Source of the DNA: Amorphochlora amoebiformis
Taxonomy: Eukaryota; Cercozoa; Chlorarachniophyceae
Length of the DNA: 64,000 nucleotides
Assembly: GCA_054601695.1 (NCBI GenBank)
Contig: BAAHQB010000111.1
Location: 1 to 64,000 of the forward strand
Direction of reading: 5' to 3'
The notes under the pieces are model-generated. The model ran no database searches. It was not told the origin of the DNA and worked only from the letters and a program-made list of their open reading frames with translations. Position numbers and translations under genes: made by a program. The first letter of the stretch is position 1, and every line of letters starts with the position of its first letter. Below, one piece after another: positions 61,237 to 64,000 of this stretch.

Positions 61237-62876
61237 GTGTAAATAACACATGTATAATTTATTGTATATGTGGATGTCTCTATATATTCATATGTGCCTT
61301 CCCCTCCCCACTGGCCCCATTCTCCCCTACCTCCCGTGACCTCCCACATTTTCCATCGTACGAAGGAACCAGGGTTAGGAGGGGTTTCGGTTAGGCATAG
61401 GGTTACCAGGATAGGAGCATTGGGAAGAATATCATGGGAACTCATGATTCTGGCAACCAGTGTAAGGAGCTCATCGTGTGCGCCTAGCTTCTCAGCCCGC
61501 CTTGTCAGCAGATCAAACATCTGTGTTGTGATGGGTGCGCCGATTTTCTCCACCTCCTCCAGCAGCCGGAACGAAACAGAGAACGGCACCGAGTTTGGGA
61601 CCCCGCTCAGCAACAGGAAGCATGTCTCAGATGAGACCTTCATCCCAGACTCCCGTATCCTTCGAAATACATGCCGGTGGTAATCGGCAGTGTTACTGGA
61701 GGCCAGCTTCTTGAGAACATGATTGAAGAGGTCGAGAGTCGGCTTGCAACCGTGATCAAGCATCCCATCGAGGGCCTGAATGAGGAACTTGGGGTGACAG
61801 TCATGTCGTAATCCAGTTTGCAGAGCGTACAGTGCTACATTGCCAGGTTCTAGAAGATTCGAGGCCTCGAACCTTTTGACCAGCTCTAGCAGTACATCAA
61901 CGCTGTTGATCTGGTGGCATGCCGTGAATGCCCAGTTGAACGTTCTCAGATCCAAAACGTATCCCTGATCCATCATCTTATCCATCGTCTCCAGAAGTTT
62001 CGGGAAGTTTGACGAGTCGATGTACGCCTTCAGCAGCGACCTGAACGAGCTGAAGTCCGGATCTATGTTTGCCTCTCGCATGTCTGCCAGCACCTTGTGC
62101 AGTTCGTCGACGTTCCCGTCGGTGGAGTGCATTTCGAGGAGGTTATTGTAGGTTGTTCGATCTGGAGCCACGTAGGTGTTACGCTTCATGATTTGGAGAA
62201 GCTGTTGGACTTGGTTGTGTTGCCCCGAGCGCGCCAGCGCATGAATCATGATGTTGTAAGTCGCGATGTTTGGGCCATTCCCAAAGGATTTCGAAGACTT
62301 ATACAGTTCTAACATCATGTCAAACATCATCTTGTCCCCGTAGAAAGCAAGCACGGTGTTGAAGACCTTGATGGAAGGGTTGCACCCGCAAGTCTGCATG
62401 TAATCCATAGTCGCCTGGACCTCGAGGAGAAGATTCTCTTGTGAGAAACAAACCAACATCATTTGGAGAACCACATCCGAGGGACTCACGCGATGCTTGA
62501 CGATAAGCTGTAATAGGTTCGTCATTTCAGGGCCAGCATGGTTGGCCATGAAACTCCTGACGACCTCTTCGAGATTCCTAACATCGAGGTTGTTGGCCAG
62601 CCGATCGTCGATAACCTTCAGTTGTTTCTTCGCATCTGTGAATCCCATAGGACGTGGATCCGCGGTTGCCAGAGAGGAATAGCGCCGGTGGCGGCTGTAA
62701 GACTTGACGTCGGAATGACGATGGGGTCGGGGGAGCCTTCGGATGGAAACATGACCCGCCTACGACAGTATTTCATACACATGTCGGTTTATACATAAAC
62801 TATATGGTCTCGAACACATATGCCTCTCAGCAAGATCGATTACCAGCTTCTGCAGACGCACAAGCCCCGCGCGCAT
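57057..62876 (-). CDS. Pentatricopeptide-repeat (PPR) protein with organelle-targeting leader
   Basis: PPR proteins bind specific RNAs in mitochondria or plastids and act in processing, editing or translation. Exons: 62844-62876, 61362-62759, 60345-60616, 59484-59665, 57057-58357; the sum is exactly 1062 codons, so 1061 residues. Repeats are clear in exon 2: [80 protein letters not shown]. More repeats lie in the last exon ([40 protein letters not shown]). The tiny first exon ([11 protein letters not shown]) joined to the 5' part of exon 2 ([22 protein letters not shown]) makes a strongly basic, acid-free leader typical of mitochondrial import. No DYW or SMR domain was seen. The exon 2 donor is one of two options. 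Introns of 0.7-1.1 kb are mostly (TA)n. Confidence 0.85.
58705..58765 (+). repeat. TTAGGG array in a PPR intron
   Basis: About ten TTAGGG-type units (with TTGGGG, TTAGAG and TTAAGG variants) bounded by (TA)n lie in the intron between PPR exons 59484 and 58357. Confidence 0.75.
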
Positions 62877-63021
62877 CCGCTGGTCGCGAGCTGGTCGTCA
62901 CACGAAATTTTAATTTAGCTATGGACTCCGAAGACCGGGGATTCTATTTCAATCCCGGATTTCAATAGAGATCCCCTCCTGGGATATCCGGGCTGGGTGC
63001 GTGTGCGAGGTCTCCGCGACC
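62877..63021. promoter_or_regulatory. Shared promoter region, PPR and SURP genes
   Basis: Only 145 bases separate the two divergent start codons, so one short region must drive both genes. Confidence 0.5.
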
Positions 63022-64000
63022 ATGATACCAGGCCGTAGCTATCCAAATTATCAGGGACAGCAGGGACAGGTAACATGAGTATATTGCTCGTAGCTTATAT
63101 TGAACAATACGTCGGGAATATATAATTGAGAGATTCCTGGGAGACAGGGTAACCAGACGTTGGAAAGATCTATGAGCGGAACGGAAGAGGGACAATTATG
63201 TGTAAACCTGCGAGCACCATTCATGTAACTTTCGACGACAGGATGAATACTGTTTTCGTCATTTCATTTTAGATTTCGGAGCTCTGATAAATATTTTTCC
63301 TCTACTTCAGTTCTTCCACGCCCCTGGAGCCGCGAGTGGAGCCACTGGAGGATTTGCTCCACAAGGCTATGGAGGCCATCCACATTCAGTCCAACAACAG
63401 CAGTCTGGCCCTCCACCTCAATATGGGGGTTTCGGTAAATATTTTTTCGTACGAGAGGAATCAAACAACTGAATTGCAACCTTTCGTCTAGGTCCTCGTC
63501 CGCAACAGGCCCCCGTGGGGATGGGAGGCCCCCCAATAGGTGCCCCTCCAATTGTAGAAGCAGCTCCTGCCGAACCTCCTACTGATAAAGAAGTCCAAGA
63601 TCGTAAGTACCTTGAACACCTCCGGGGATTCGGTTGATCTCCTACGTTCTCAGGAATCGATAAGATGGCCGAGTACTACGTGCGTAATGGACCGCGTTTT
63701 GAGGAGATGACGGTATTCGAAATTAATATTTTGTGAGATGATAATGAAAACAACTGTGTCTTGACCAGATCCAAAAGCAAGGGGACAATCCATTATTCTC
63801 TTTTCTCAAGGGCGGCCCGGACTATAGGTATGACTACAATCCTGAGGGATTCTATCATCCTCCAAGAGACTAGAAGTTTAACCCTTTCCATCACTTTTGG
63901 TTATCTTTAGGTATTATAGATGGAAGATATACACGCGCCAGGCGAACCTCTCCCTAGACGACGTGAAAAACAGACTTATTATCGCTCGTTCCCTCCGACC
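63022..64000 (+). CDS. SURP-domain splicing factor, CHERP/U2SURP-like (5' part)
   Basis: It is a predicted nuclear pre-mRNA splicing protein of the SURP (SWAP) family. Exons: 63022-63069, 63311-63434, 63492-63602, 63654-63712, 63769-63827, 63911 to the window end, all in phase; introns are 51-241 bases. The N-terminus (start MIPGRSYPNYQGQQGQ) is Gly/Pro/Gln-rich. The SURP module is IDKMAEYYVRNGPRFEEMT, then IQKQGDNPLFSFLKGGPDYR, then YYRWKIY, closely following CHERP's IDKLAxFVxRNGPEFE...NPxFxFL...YY pattern. The gene runs off the right edge, so any CID or G-patch domain cannot be judged. Confidence 0.85.

Noticed and set aside
61270-61683. Plus-strand frame of 137 codons
   Set aside because: It is antisense to PPR exon 2, whose repeats and phase are clear.

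Overview
This is nuclear DNA of a unicellular eukaryote. Its protein-coding exons have near-balanced base composition, its introns are GT-AG (with one apparent GC-AG), and long stretches of (TA)n, (TG)n, (CT)n and (ATT)n simple repeat fill both introns and intergenic space. Interspersed TTAGGG tracts, a signal-peptide-plus-basic leader on a selenoprotein peroxidase, a PPR protein and a SURP splicing factor suggest a protist, possibly an alveolate such as a perkinsid. That taxonomic guess is inference.

Most open frames in the window are translations of (TA)n and are not genes. Real genes were found by reading the short unique islands inside the repeats as exons and requiring that splice sites and codon phase agree from exon to exon. 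Left to right: (1) the 3' half of a UDP-N-acetylglucosamine pyrophosphorylase gene on + (2946 to at least 12332, 12 exons), with a two-ORF Harbinger-like DNA transposon (1-2750) in the intron before its first visible exon and a TXNDC17-type thioredoxin domain spliced in frame into its C-terminal part; (2) a selenocysteine glutathione peroxidase on - (15871-16987), head-to-head with (3) a HAD-family phosphatase on + (17250-18463); (4) a candidate 13-exon membrane-protein gene on - (19827-27612) cut up by simple repeats; (5) a repeat-rich region with interstitial telomeric satellite and duplicated unique blocks (about 27.6-30.8 kb); (6) a calponin-homology-domain gene on - (36168 down to about 32.5 kb, perhaps to 30.9 kb), divergent from (7) an intronless WD40-like protein with an N-terminal dual-acylation motif (36982-38643 +); (8) a 15-kb gene on + (39919-55074) of about 28 small exons encoding tandem C2-like domains, a WW domain and a UBA domain; (9) a TTAGGG satellite with a conserved spacer (55318-56150); (10) a five-exon organellar PPR gene on - (57057-62876), 145 bp from (11) a SURP-domain (CHERP/U2SURP-like) splicing factor on + that runs off the right end.

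The architecture is the main theme. Compact genes (peroxidase, phosphatase, SURP factor) have introns of about 46-250 bp, while neighbours have introns of 0.3-4 kb made almost wholly of simple repeat. The clearest candidate for something new is the UAP1 gene carrying a whole TXNDC17-like redox domain between its catalytic core and its conserved C-terminal segment; every exon junction through the fusion keeps the reading frame. No computation was run: splice sites, phases and family assignments are by eye and by knowledge of the families.
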